Origin: Pseudomonadota bacterium
Lineage (GTDB): Bacteria; Desulfobacterota; Desulfovibrionia; Desulfovibrionales; Desulfovibrionaceae
Assembly (NCBI GenBank): GCA_023403845.1
Contig: JAEYDL010000039.1
Span: 1-64,000, forward strand
Reading direction: 5' to 3'
Length of the DNA: 64,000 bases
Shown here: in pieces, positions 55,612 through 63,759 of the stretch
Layout of the letters: each line of letters opens with the position of its first letter
Numbering within the stretch: position 1 is the first letter of the stretch
Notes under the pieces: model-generated
Told to the model about the DNA's origin: nothing
What the model saw: only the letters and a program-made list of their open reading frames with translations
Databases searched by the model: none
Program-made: the position numbers and the translations under genes

Positions 55612-55686
55612 TTCAACTCCCTTGGTTTTTGACCGCTTGCGCCGGTCGTTGCTGTTGTTTCAACCCTGCCCTGAATTTTCTACTAA

Positions 55687-55708
55687 GTCAATAACAATTA
55701 CTATTAAC
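55687..55708. promoter_or_regulatory. AT-rich dyad upstream of katA, possible PerR/Fur-type operator
   Basis: A 22-base element with 16 positions in dyad symmetry; its core is AATAACAATTACTATT. It sits 76-97 bases before the katA ATG. PerR and Fur sites are AT-rich dyads of this size, and katA is a classic PerR target; the regulator is inference. Confidence 0.45.
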
Positions 55709-55943
55709 TTTTATAAAATCTTTTCCCATCCTAACGCAAAACTCGTTGTCTGAACAGAATGAATGCAATGATTCTAATAGGCTATACCCATATCTCTGCT
55801 CTGTCTTTCTGCCGGGACATGGACAAAATCATATTCTTCAAACACACATTGCGCTGATACAATACAAAAGCGGACGTTCGCCGGTCCCCCGGAAAACGTC
55901 CGCCGAGCATTGCGAAAAGAATCTACCGACTGCCTTGGAACAC

Positions 55944-57086
55944 CTAATCAGCGTTGACCACTTCGCCGAAGACCCGCGTCACGGTGCTGATGCTGGCGTT
56001 AGGCAACATATGCACCACCTTGCGGTGCTTCTTGGCCAGACTCTTGACCATCAGACATGCCCCATGACTGTTGCAGTTGACCGGACAAATGATAATATCC
56101 GCCCGTTGCAGCGATTTTTCCAGTTTCCTAGCACCTCCCTGCATCTTTCCGTCATGGTAGTCCAGGATACCGCCGCACCGCTCCACAAGTGTCCGGTACT
56201 GAGGTTCCATACGCTCCACGCCTCCGACGATCAGCACACGCTTGCTGCAAAGGTTGAAGGCCGGGCATCCGGCATCGCATCCCGCGCCTCCGGCGGTGCA
56301 GCCTTCCGGACAAATCTCGCGCAGAGTCCGTGTCCTTTCAAGTTCCTCCGTCAAAGCCTTGATCCGTGCTTCCTGAGCGGTCTGAAGATCCAGCGCCTCC
56401 TCCAGCATGTCGTGAAGTTCTCTATTTTCCGTTTCCAGCGCCGGTCCCCGCTCACTCCATGCACGCAGCTCGTTCGCTTTCGCAAGCTGCTCCGCGCACA
56501 AGGATTCCCGTTCCCGCAGTCTGGCGAGCTCATGCTCCATCCCGGCCTGTGTCCTTTCGAGCTTCAGGCGCAGTTCCCGGACCTTGCGCGTCTGCTGCGT
56601 ATTTTTCTGGACCAGTTCCGCAATCCGCCTGCGGGCGGAAAGAACTTCGTCAAAGGCCCCCAGCATGGCCATCTGTACAAGTCCGGCCAGCTCATGCCTG
56701 CTCTCGGGCGACAAATCGGGACGGGTCGCCGCGACCCAAAGCCCGGGGAAATACGTTCCGGCGGCAAAATCCTCCCGGCAGCGCCTCAGAAAGGCTTCTT
56801 CATCCAGCGTCCGAAGCGCCCCGGCTTCCGGCTCCAGCCGGTGTCGCAACATCTGGTTGATACGCTGCGACAAGGCGTTCTCGTCCCTGACGGCGTGCGC
56901 AAGCAGTTCGTATATGCCAAATGGAGTCAGTCTGCCCACCGGGATATCCAGCTTGCGCAGCAGCTGCTTCCTCTCAGTACAACTCAGGCAGCAACCAATC
57001 AGGGAACACGCCAAAGAAGAATCCGCCTGCCAGATGGGAAGAATCATGCCTCCTGAAATACCGTCCGATTCCTTGTCAATACACAT
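55944..57086 (-). CDS. DUF2325 protein with two cysteine clusters
   Basis: A 380-residue protein. Near residues 25-37 is a Cys cluster (CSLIGCCLSC). A long coiled coil spans about 140-270. Then a second cluster (CPEGCTAGGAGCDAGCP...C) leads into the C-terminal DUF2325 domain (RVLIVGGVERMEPQYRTLVE, GGILDYHDGKMQGG, DIIICPVNCNSHGACLMVKSLAKK). DUF2325 is found in proteins of unknown function. The cysteines could bind a metal or Fe-S cluster. GGTGGAG precedes ATG 57086. It is divergent from feoAB-fez, hinting at a link with iron, but this is inference. Confidence 0.85.
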   Translation of the reverse strand: MCIDKESDGISGGMILPIWQADSSLACSLIGCCLSCTERKQLLRKLDIPVGRLTPFGIYELLAHAVRDENALSQRINQMLRHRLEPEAGALRTLDEEAFLRRCREDFAAGTYFPGLWVAATRPDLSPESRHELAGLVQMAMLGAFDEVLSARRRIAELVQKNTQQTRKVRELRLKLERTQAGMEHELARLRERESLCAEQLAKANELRAWSERGPALETENRELHDMLEEALDLQTAQEARIKALTEELERTRTLREICPEGCTAGGAGCDAGCPAFNLCSKRVLIVGGVERMEPQYRTLVERCGGILDYHDGKMQGGARKLEKSLQRADIIICPVNCNSHGACLMVKSLAKKHRKVVHMLPNASISTVTRVFGEVVNAD

Positions 57087-57911
57087 AAGCTCCACCTTGC
57101 GGCCGCAGCCGCGGGAAAAACGTGCGGCGCTCCGACGCTCTCCGGAAACGCCGAATTTCGAAATGGATCCGCCCATTCGTTCGCTGTGGCACAAGCCACG
57201 CAGTTCCGCAAAGCCTGACCTGTCAGGCGAATACGTCCGGCAGGCAGTTTGCAAAACGCCGCGCCGTGCCCGATGAAAAGGATACCGGGCATACATGATT
57301 TTTCATGCACTTGCCGCGCAGTACCGGAGTATTATTAAGGTATACCATCTTCGCCCGCTGAAACCGCTTCTCCGAGACAGAAAGAGGAACATGGGGGACC
57401 ACGCCTCTTTTTTCTCAATTTTGAAATTGAATGTCAACTTCATTCAAAAATTTTTTCATTTTCCTCAAAAGCTGCTTATTTAACCTGGCTTTTATCCATA
57501 ACACGCTATAAAGATAAATAATTTTTGCAGAAGTCGAAAATTGTTCTCACCAAACTTGACACCCATTCTCACTTGTGCCACATTCCCCTTGTTCGTTCGG
57601 TAATTGATCGGCGTGCCGGCATGGCAGTTCGATATTCCCCGAAACCTCTCCCCACGAAATGCAGGCCGAATCGCCCGCCGGGGCAGGCTCCGGGCATGCT
57701 CGCCAGCACCGCGCAGAAACATCGTCGAAAAAAGCCGAACATAACTGCTGACTCGGTATTACCGGGCCGTATGATGTACGTCGAGATTTCAGAAAACAGC
57801 CGAAACACGTTTTGAGGGATGGAACGCGAGACGCGAAGACAAGCAGTGCGGGAGCGTGTGTTTTCGGCTTTTTCTGATAAAGAAACTCAAGATCAAAATG
57901 AGGAGTCAATC
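57087..57911. other. Long divergent promoter region of feoAB
   Basis: About 825 bases between the DUF2325 gene and feoA. It carries the AT-rich dyads at 57415-57447. The stretch 57480-57911 probably is feoA leader; TTGACA at 57557 is a possible -35 with no good -10. No gene is supported: the frame reading into feoA from 57819 has no ribosome-binding site. Confidence 0.5.
57415..57447. promoter_or_regulatory. Overlapping dyads, candidate Fur-type operator
   Basis: TCAATTT-TG-AAATTGA (57415-57430) is a perfect dyad, and TTGAATG (57427-57433) with CATTCAA (57441-57447) is a second one sharing TTGA. Overlapping AT-rich dyads of this type are typical of Fur-family sites, and they precede ferrous iron genes. 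They lie about 465 bases before feoA, so a closer promoter may also exist. Confidence 0.5.
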
Positions 57912-58148
57912 ATGCGAAAACTGGGATTGCGCCAACTGCAAGCTGGGCAGAAGGGCAACATCGTCGCTATCTCGGCCGAGGGAGAACTCGGCCGCCGTAT
58001 TCGCGACATGGGACTCATCCCCGGTACTGAAGTGGAAGTCGTGGGCCGCGCGCCGCTGCGCGATCCGGTAGCCCTGCGTCTCTTCGGCGTCACGCTCGCG
58101 CTGCGCAACAAGGAGGCCGACTACATCACAGTCGAGGTGAACGCATGA
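57912..58148 (+). CDS. feoA: Ferrous iron transport protein FeoA
   Basis: A 78-residue SH3-like protein that supports FeoB. Family features: LGLRQLQAGQKGNIVAIS, RRIRDMGLIPGTEVEVVGRAPLRDP and LRNKEADYITVEV. AGGAG precedes ATG 57912. Its TGA overlaps the feoB ATG (ATGA), so the two are coupled. Confidence 0.96.
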   Translation: MRKLGLRQLQAGQKGNIVAISAEGELGRRIRDMGLIPGTEVEVVGRAPLRDPVALRLFGVTLALRNKEADYITVEVNA

Positions 58149-60400
58149 ACCAGCCCTCGAACAGAAATCCCGAGGAAAAGTCCCCCGGCAAGGAGCATCC
58201 CTTCCACACGGGAGCCGTCCGCATCGCCCTCGCAGGCAATCCCAACTGCGGCAAGACCACTGCCTTCAATGAATACACCGGAACCCACCAGCATGTGGGC
58301 AACTACCCCGGCGTCACAGTGGACAAAAAGGAAGGAACCGTTTCCCTCGACGGCGAAAACGTGGTGCTCGTCGACCTTCCCGGCACCTATTCCCTCACCC
58401 CATATTCTCAGGAAGAAATCGTTTCCCGGGCCGTCCTCGCCCCCGTTGCGGATGCGGAACGCCCGCTGGCCGTCATCGATATCGTGGACGCCTCGGCTCT
58501 TGAGCGCAGTCTGTTCCTGACCGTGCAGATCATGGAAATGGGCATGCCCGTGGTTCTCGCCTGCAACATGATGGACGAAGCCAGACAGGCCGGCATCCAT
58601 GTAGACACCACCCTGCTTGCCGCCAGACTGAACATCCCCGTAATCCCCACCGTGGCCAGAAAGGGTTCCGGCCTCAAGGAAGCGCTCCGCGAAGCCCTGC
58701 GCTTCGGACGCCAAACGGGGCATGAAGCGCTTCATATTTCCTATGGACCGGATCTCGATCCCGTGCTGCAAAAAATGGAAGAACGCATCGCGGCTGAAAA
58801 TTTCCTTACCAGCCGTTACGCGGCACGCTGGGTCGCCATCAAGTTGCTCGAAAATGATGACGTTATCCTCAAGGAAGCCCGCGAGGCCGACAGCCAGCTT
58901 ACGGAAAGCCTTATGACTGACCGGGCCCGGGTTGCCGAACACCTGCAGGCCACGCTGAACACCACGCCCGAATCCATCATCGCCGATTACCGCTACGGGT
59001 ACATTCGCGGCGTGCTGCGCAAGGGCGTCATCACGCAGGAAAGCAACAAGAGCCGTCTGGCGCTCTCCGACAAGCTGGACAAGGTGCTCACCAATACTCT
59101 GCTCGGCCCCCTGATCATGCTCGGAGTGCTGTTCCTTATCTTCCAGGTGACCTTTGTGGTGGGAGCCTATCCGCAGGGCTGGGTCGAGGACGCCTTTGCC
59201 TGGCTCGGCGAAGTGTGCGGTGAGGTAATTCCCGAAGGTCTGCTCCAGTCGATGATCGTGGACGGCCTCATCGGCGGCGTAGGCGGCGTGGTCAGCTTTG
59301 TTCCGCTCATCATGATCATGTTCCTGTTTATCGCCTTTCTCGAAGATTCCGGCTACATGGCGCGCATCGCCTACATGCTGGACCGCGTCTTCCGCATGTT
59401 CGGCCTGCACGGGGCTTCCGTCATGCCCTACATCATCGGCGGCGGCATCGCCGGCGGTTGCGCCATTCCTGGTGTCATGGCCACCCGCACCCTGCGCAGT
59501 CCCAAGGAAAAACTGGCTACTCTGCTGACGTTGCCCTACATGGCCTGCGGCGCAAAGCTCCCCGTGTTTCTGCTGCTGGTAGGCGTCTTCTTCCCGGAAC
59601 ACCCTGGCGCGACCATGTTCTCCCTCACGCTGGCGGGCTGGGTTTCCGCGCTCATAGTGGCCCGGCTGCTTCGCTCCACCATCATCAAGGGCGAAGCAAC
59701 CCCCTTCGTTATGGAGCTGCCCCCCTACCGCATGCCCACCTTGCGCAGCGTATGCACGCACTGCTGGGAACGTACCTGGATGTATCTGAAGAAGGCCGGT
59801 ACCGTGCTTGTGGCCGTGTCCATCCTGATCTGGGCCAGCATGACCTTCCCCGCTCTCGATCCCGACCGGGCGGCTCCGTTCGAGGCCAATATCGCCCAGC
59901 TTGAGGAAAAACTCGCTGCCGCCCCCGCCAATTCCGAAGAAGCCGCCGCTATCGAGGGAGAACTGGACGAAGCCAAAGCCGCCTTCGCAAGCGAGGAACT
60001 GCGCTATTCCTACGCGGGCCGCATGGGCACCGCCATCGAGCCCTTCACCTCTCCCGCCGGTTTCGACTGGCGTACGGACATCGCCCTGCTCGGCGGCATC
60101 GCCGCGAAGGAAGCCATTGTCGCCACCCTCGGAACGGCCTATTCGCTGGGCGAGGTGGACCCTGAAGAGGCGACGACTCTTGCCGACAGGCTCGCTCAGG
60201 ATCCCGGCTGGAGCAAGGCGACCGCTCTCGCCCTGATGCTCTTCGTTCTTCTCTACTCGCCCTGCTTCGTAGCCCTCGTGGTCATTCGGCAGGAAGCCGG
60301 AAACTGGGGCTGGGTGGCCTTCAGCATGATCTTCAATACGGCTCTGGCCTACGCGGTGGCCGTACTCGCCCACCGCATCGGCACGGCCTTATGGAGCTGA
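58145..60400 (+). CDS. feoB: Ferrous iron transporter FeoB
   Basis: A 751-residue inner-membrane Fe2+ permease. The N-terminal G domain has G1 GNPNCGKTTAFNEYTG, G3 DLPGTYSL and G4 NMMD, followed by the helical GDI region to about 275. The membrane part has two gate motifs (GCAIPGVMATRTL; MACGAKLPVFLLL) and the repeat MRIAYMLDR-type segment. A charged, Glu/Ala-rich loop lies at about 580-620. Size is normal. It begins an apparent polycistron continuing through the fez-like genes, 67 bases before the next start. Confidence 0.97.
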   Translation: MNQPSNRNPEEKSPGKEHPFHTGAVRIALAGNPNCGKTTAFNEYTGTHQHVGNYPGVTVDKKEGTVSLDGENVVLVDLPGTYSLTPYSQEEIVSRAVLAPVADAERPLAVIDIVDASALERSLFLTVQIMEMGMPVVLACNMMDEARQAGIHVDTTLLAARLNIPVIPTVARKGSGLKEALREALRFGRQTGHEALHISYGPDLDPVLQKMEERIAAENFLTSRYAARWVAIKLLENDDVILKEAREADSQLTESLMTDRARVAEHLQATLNTTPESIIADYRYGYIRGVLRKGVITQESNKSRLALSDKLDKVLTNTLLGPLIMLGVLFLIFQVTFVVGAYPQGWVEDAFAWLGEVCGEVIPEGLLQSMIVDGLIGGVGGVVSFVPLIMIMFLFIAFLEDSGYMARIAYMLDRVFRMFGLHGASVMPYIIGGGIAGGCAIPGVMATRTLRSPKEKLATLLTLPYMACGAKLPVFLLLVGVFFPEHPGATMFSLTLAGWVSALIVARLLRSTIIKGEATPFVMELPPYRMPTLRSVCTHCWERTWMYLKKAGTVLVAVSILIWASMTFPALDPDRAAPFEANIAQLEEKLAAAPANSEEAAAIEGELDEAKAAFASEELRYSYAGRMGTAIEPFTSPAGFDWRTDIALLGGIAAKEAIVATLGTAYSLGEVDPEEATTLADRLAQDPGWSKATALALMLFVLLYSPCFVALVVIRQEAGNWGWVAFSMIFNTALAYAVAVLAHRIGTALWS

Positions 60401-60467
60401 CGCCCTTCAGTCGAAGGCAGCGCCAGCCGGAAAGAAACCGCATTCTCAAGTGACAAAGGAGCACATC

Positions 60468-60716
60468 ATGAACGAAAATCTGAAATATGGTCTGTTTTTC
60501 CTGGGTGGAGTCGCGCTGGGCGCACTGGGCGCCGTAGCCGTGAGCAAGGGCAAGCTGGATATCAAACCGCTGGCCACCGATCTGCTTAGCCGGGGCATGG
60601 ACGTCAAGGACGCCATGATGGCCAAGGTAGAAACCGTCAAGGAAAATATGGACGACATGGTGGCCGAGGCCCGCAACGCGGCTGAACAGCGCCGGGAAGC
60701 CAGGGAAGAAAGCTGA
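60468..60716 (+). CDS. Small membrane-anchored protein, candidate FezA
   Basis: An 82-residue protein. Residues 6-27 are a glycine-rich membrane segment (YGLFFLGGVALGALGAVAV); the rest is a charged amphipathic helix (LSRGMDVKDAMMAKVETVKE, MDDMVAEARNAAEQRRE). This resembles the DUF6110 type of small proteins found beside P1B ATPases. AAAGGAG precedes ATG 60468. Between feoB and the ATPase, it occupies the place of FezA in ferrosome operons, where a small membrane-anchored protein accompanies FezB. The identity is by position and architecture. Confidence 0.7.
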   Translation: MNENLKYGLFFLGGVALGALGAVAVSKGKLDIKPLATDLLSRGMDVKDAMMAKVETVKENMDDMVAEARNAAEQRREAREES

Positions 60717-60898
60717 AAACCGGTACGGGCGGGAAAACCCGTCCGTGCGTTCCCCAGGGTACGCGGCGTCATGACGTCTCTTTCGGACGCATGGCGCCGC
60801 GTGTGGAATGAGGCGCAGCCCGTCCGCCGGCGGCGCGTGCCATCCTGACGGCGGGGACAAAGAGAGTCCGCTTCCGGCATTAAAGGAGACTGTTTTTC

Positions 60899-62995
60899 AT
60901 GCGTTTTTTCCTTGTCCATGAAATACCGGGCAGGATGCGGCTGCGCGCCCCGTCCCGTTTCGGCAGCCGTATGGCCAACGAGCTGGCCGATCAGCTTGAC
61001 GCCATTCCCGGAATTGAGGGAGTCCGCGTCAATCCGCGCACGGGAAGCGTCCTGCTGCTGTACGCCAATGCAACGGCGCGCAATGCGGCCTGTGCTCTGC
61101 TGGCTTCGCGTCCGGTCGTTCCCGCGACCGTGGAAGCGGAACTTCCCGTGGTTCGCGACGAGACGTCGGGACTCTCCCTGCGTCCCCTGCTCTGGTACGT
61201 CTTCGTGCGTCCTCTTCTCCCCTTCGCCGTGCGCGTCGTCACCGCCTTCTCCGCGGCATTGCCCTTCCTCGTCAAGGGAGCAACCTCTCTGTTTCGGGGC
61301 AAGGTAAACGTGGATGTTCTGGACGCCTCGGCCATCGGCATTTCGTTGCTGCGTCGTGATTTCAAGACAGTAAGCCTGCTTACGCTGCTGCTCGGCTTCG
61401 GCGAGGCGCTGGAACAGTGGACCCGTAAAAAGTCTCTGGACAGCCTTGCCGAAAGTCTTGCTCTGGACACGGACACGGCCTGGGTACGCCGCGACGGCGT
61501 GGAAATCAGCGTGCCGCTGAAGGATCTCCGGGAAAGCGATCTCGTCGTGGTCCGGGCCGGAAGCGCCATTCCCGTAGATGGCGTGGTGTTCGAGGGCGAA
61601 GCCTCGGTCAATCAGGCTTCCATGACCGGCGAACCGCTCGGCGTGCTCCGCTCGGCAGGCGCCGCGGTCTTTGCCGGAACCGTGGTCGAGGAAGGCGAGC
61701 TGGTCGTCCGCGTGACCGGGGTGGGCGACGGAACGCGACTGCGTCAGATCGTGCGGTTCATTGAGGAATCCGAATCTCTCAAGGCCGGAGTGCAGGGCAA
61801 GGCCGAACGTCTGGCCGATGCAGTGGTTCCGTTCAGTTTCCTGCTGGCCGGAGCCGTCTGGCTGTTTACCCGAAATCCCGCGCGTGCCGCTGCGGTGCTG
61901 CTGGTGGATTACTCCTGCGCGCTGCGTCTGGCCACACCTCTGGCCATTCTCGCCGCCATGCGGGAAGGCGTGGGGCACGGCGTTCTGGTCAAGGGAGGCA
62001 GGTTTCTTGAGGCGCTGGCCTCGACGGATACGGTCGTCTTCGACAAGACCGGAACTCTCACCGAGTCCCGTCCCCGGGTGGTCGACGTGGTGCCGGCGCC
62101 GGGATTTCTGCGGGACGACGTGCTGCGCCTTGCGGCCTGCCTTGAGGAGCACTTTCCGCATCCCGTTGCCCGTGCCGTAGTGCGCAAGGCGGAAGAAGAA
62201 AATCTGCACCATCTTGAGGAACACACAGAGGTGGAATACGTGGTGGCCCACGGCATCGCCTCCCGCCTGCACGGCGAACGGGTGCTCATCGGCAGCCGCC
62301 ACTATATTCATCATGACGAAAAGGTTGATGTGGAAGGCATGCGTTCCACCATCGACGCGCTGACCGAAAAGGGCCGTTCTCTGCTCTATCTGGCCATCAA
62401 CGGCAAGCTTGCGGGCATCATCGGCATTGAGGATCCCCTGCGCGCGGAATCCGCTGCCGTGGTGGAACGGCTCCGTGCCGACGGCATGCGCGTCGTCATG
62501 CTCACCGGGGACGACGAACGCACGGCTTCGGCCGTAGCCGGACGCCTCGGCATCGACGAATACCGCGCACAGGTTCTCCCGGCGGACAAGGCGTCTGTCA
62601 TCCGCACGCTTCAGGCTGAAGGGCGCACCGTGCTCATGGTCGGCGACGGCATCAACGACTCTCCGGCCCTCTCCGCCGCGGATGTGGGCGTGACCCTGCG
62701 CGACGGAGCGGACCTCGCTCGCGAGGTGGCCGACGTGGTGCTCACGGACTGCAACCTGCATCATCTCGCCACGGCTCTGGAGCTGGGACGGGGCGCCATG
62801 CGGCGCATCCATGCCGACTTCGTCGCAACCATGACCTTGAATACGCTTTTTCTGGCTGCGGGCCTCACCGGCATTCTTCAGCCCGGCCCCTCCGCGGTCC
62901 TGCACAATCTGACCACGCTGGGGGTCTCGCTCAACGCCATGCGCCCTGTCCTTGTTTCCGATTCGGTGAAAACGGCGGACGCATCCGGCGAGTGA
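60899..62995 (+). CDS. fezB: P1B-type ATPase, FezB-like (ferrosome)
   Basis: A 698-residue metal-transport ATPase. Residues 1-70 are an HMA-like fold lacking CxxC but with an arginine motif IPGRMRLRAP and RTGSVLLLY. The A domain has SMTGEP; the membrane metal site is DYSCALRLATP (Cys about 340) in place of CPC; the phosphorylation site is DKTGTLTE (Asp about 382); HFPHPVARAV is the HP motif and VGDGINDSPAL the hinge. The non-CPC site plus Arg-rich N-terminus agree with P1B-6 ATPases such as FezB, which loads iron into lipid-bounded ferrosomes. AAAGGAG lies upstream of ATG. Confidence 0.82.
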   Translation: MRFFLVHEIPGRMRLRAPSRFGSRMANELADQLDAIPGIEGVRVNPRTGSVLLLYANATARNAACALLASRPVVPATVEAELPVVRDETSGLSLRPLLWYVFVRPLLPFAVRVVTAFSAALPFLVKGATSLFRGKVNVDVLDASAIGISLLRRDFKTVSLLTLLLGFGEALEQWTRKKSLDSLAESLALDTDTAWVRRDGVEISVPLKDLRESDLVVVRAGSAIPVDGVVFEGEASVNQASMTGEPLGVLRSAGAAVFAGTVVEEGELVVRVTGVGDGTRLRQIVRFIEESESLKAGVQGKAERLADAVVPFSFLLAGAVWLFTRNPARAAAVLLVDYSCALRLATPLAILAAMREGVGHGVLVKGGRFLEALASTDTVVFDKTGTLTESRPRVVDVVPAPGFLRDDVLRLAACLEEHFPHPVARAVVRKAEEENLHHLEEHTEVEYVVAHGIASRLHGERVLIGSRHYIHHDEKVDVEGMRSTIDALTEKGRSLLYLAINGKLAGIIGIEDPLRAESAAVVERLRADGMRVVMLTGDDERTASAVAGRLGIDEYRAQVLPADKASVIRTLQAEGRTVLMVGDGINDSPALSAADVGVTLRDGADLAREVADVVLTDCNLHHLATALELGRGAMRRIHADFVATMTLNTLFLAAGLTGILQPGPSAVLHNLTTLGVSLNAMRPVLVSDSVKTADASGE

Positions 62996-63034
62996 CCATC
63001 GCATCCACTTACTGGAGAAGAAAAGAGGAATCTC

Positions 63035-63475
63035 ATGATCGAAAAGCACATCACCAGCTTTATTGACGGGCGCGTGCGGGTGCGGCATCCCGCGCTGCGC
63101 GTCGAGGAAAATGCGGCTCCGCTGCGCGAGCTGCTCGGTTCCCTGCCGGGCATGCGCCAGGTCGCGATCAATTCCCGGACAGGCTCCCTGCTGCTGGAGT
63201 ACGATCCTGCCCGGCTGTCCCGTGAAGACCTGCTCGCGCTGGCCGGCCAGTGGGAGACGTTCGTCGCCGCCGAAGCCCCCGCTCACAGAAAGAAAAACGT
63301 TCTCGGACTCACTCGGGCGCAGGCCATCCGTTACACCAACCGGGGCATGCTGCTGAGTCTGGCTGCCTCCATCGGTTTTGCCGCCCTTGGACGCGAACGC
63401 GGACACATCGTCACCGGAGGCCTCTTCCTGTTGCTCAACGCCCTGCATCTGCACACTTTCAGAAAATGTCTGTAG
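63035..63475 (+). CDS. fezC: FezC-like protein sharing the ATPase N-terminal domain
   Basis: A 146-residue protein. Residues 1-75 match the N-terminus of the preceding ATPase: GRVRVRHP against GRMRLRAP, and SRTGSLLLEY against PRTGSVLLLY. No CxxC is present. Residues 105-143 hold two likely membrane passes (GMLLSLAASIGFAALG, VTGGLFLLLNALHL). FezC of D. magneticus has a domain like that of FezB, so this is a good candidate. AGAGGA precedes the ATG. It overlaps the next gene by 10 bases. Confidence 0.72.
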   Translation: MIEKHITSFIDGRVRVRHPALRVEENAAPLRELLGSLPGMRQVAINSRTGSLLLEYDPARLSREDLLALAGQWETFVAAEAPAHRKKNVLGLTRAQAIRYTNRGMLLSLAASIGFAALGRERGHIVTGGLFLLLNALHLHTFRKCL

Positions 63476-63759
63476 CTGCCACATACTGCAAGCGGATCGG
63501 CCGCGGCGTAGTGGCAGCGATTCTCGGGGTGCTTGCCGTCGCAGTGCTCATACGGGCCGTTACGGCGCTTGTGGAAGGGGTGGCCGTGCTTTTGCTGACG
63601 GTCATTCTCGCCTCGCTCGTGCTGCCGGGCAGGCTGGGAACGTACTGGCGGAAGCTGCGCGCCGAACTGCCCGTATGGCTCAACACCATCGCGAGCAACC
63701 TCGAACAATCATCTGCTCGTGGGTCTTCATCGAGCACAAAAGAAGAGGAATCATCATGA
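63466..63759 (+). CDS. Small two-pass membrane protein in the fez-like cluster
   Basis: Not recognised. A 97-residue protein with two adjoining hydrophobic segments at about 13-32 and 36-54 (VVAAILGVLAVAVLIRAV, VAVLLLTVILASLVLPG), then a basic amphipathic helix and an Ser/Glu-rich tail. It has no ribosome-binding site of its own; it starts inside fezC and its stop overlaps the porin ATG, so it is translationally coupled on both sides. Could be an additional fez component, as longer fez operons have extra small membrane proteins. Confidence 0.6.
   Translation: MSVAATYCKRIGRGVVAAILGVLAVAVLIRAVTALVEGVAVLLLTVILASLVLPGRLGTYWRKLRAELPVWLNTIASNLEQSSARGSSSSTKEEESS

Noticed and set aside
58121..60373. 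750-codon minus-strand frame over feoB
   Set aside because: Antisense shadow of feoB with low-complexity Gly/His/Glu content.
60446..63484. 1012-codon open frame on the minus strand over the fez-like genes
   Set aside because: It is antisense to clearly recognisable feo/fez genes, reads as His/Gly/Gln-rich nonsense and has no domain; GC-rich codon use creates such frames.
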